Below, piece by piece: positions 6,317 through 6,442 of a DNA stretch of 6,442 nt. The stretch is from Bacteroidota bacterium. Its GTDB lineage: Bacteria > Bacteroidota > Bacteroidia > Bacteroidales > VadinHA17. The DNA lies in assembly GCA_030611395.1 (NCBI GenBank), contig JAUWPX010000090.1:1-6442 (forward strand), read 5' to 3'. The translations under genes were made by a program, and so were the position numbers. The notes beneath the pieces were generated by a model, which saw only the letters and a program-made list of their open reading frames with translations, had not been told where the DNA came from and ran no database searches. The first letter of the stretch is position 1; the number at the start of each line of letters is the position of its first letter.

Positions 6317-6442
6317 CTTTTTTCATACGGGTTGATAATAAGGATTTAGAATAATAAAAACGTTCGAAATTAATATAAATCCTTTCGTTAAAAAAATACT
6401 TTTCCGGAAAATGAGTCCGTAGGTTCCAACATAGCTACGTAT
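6317..6442 (-). promoter_or_regulatory. Leader region upstream of tdh, with palindromes
   Basis: These 126 bases up to the window edge hold no visible gene and should contain the promoter of tdh. A perfect 12-base palindrome TTTTCCGGAAAA lies at 6400-6411. Overlapping short palindromes AACGTT and TTCGAA lie at 6359-6368, and CGAAA/TTTCG arms at 6365-6369 and 6383-6387. On the minus strand, TAATTTCG near 6365-6372 is one base off the Bacteroidota -7 element TAnnTTTG, but no convincing -33 TTTG sits at the right distance. Arms CGTAG/CTACG at 6418-6422 and 6435-6439 might belong to the end of a neighbouring transcript beyond the edge. All are suggestive only. Confidence 0.3.

Noticed and set aside
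6411..6442. tRNA-like 3' end at the window edge (GGTTCCAAC)
   Set aside because: The T-loop purine is a C here, and no acceptor or anticodon arm can be built from the available bases.

Overview
The window looks like a piece of a Bacteroidota chromosome, probably Bacteroidales or a related order. The genes are AT-leaning, have A/T-rich leaders, and show no clear Shine-Dalgarno sequence before any of the five complete starts. The protein sequences also fit that phylum. This placement is an inference; no rRNA or other marker is present.

Layout: positions 1-651 (+ strand) hold the 3' end of a class II (B12-dependent) ribonucleotide reductase gene, nrdJ, cut by the window edge. After a 12-base convergent gap, everything else lies on the minus strand. 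In transcription order it runs: tdh (L-threonine 3-dehydrogenase, 6316-5294), kbl (glycine C-acetyltransferase, 5242-4028), an acsA-type AMP-forming acyl-CoA synthetase (3920-2217), a stand-alone acyl carrier protein (2169-1924) and a second KBL-like alpha-oxoamine synthase (1911-664). The gaps are 51, 107, 47 and 12 bases. No stretch over 300 bases lacks a gene, and no RNA genes, mobile elements or CRISPR arrays are visible.

How the genes may work together: tdh and kbl form the classic two-step threonine breakdown (threonine to 2-amino-3-ketobutyrate to glycine plus acetyl-CoA). Downstream lies a less ordinary trio: an acyl-activating enzyme, a carrier protein, and a diverged paralogue of KBL. 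ACP-dependent alpha-oxoamine synthases are known in pathways such as prodigiosin (PigH), saxitoxin (SxtA) and some bacterial sphingolipid loci. The trio could therefore make an aminoketone from an activated acyl group and an amino acid. The ligase, however, keeps all four residues expected of an acetate-sized pocket, which argues against a long-chain product and makes the role of the ACP puzzling. This trio beside its catabolic cousin is the most interesting feature of the window; its product cannot be read from sequence alone.
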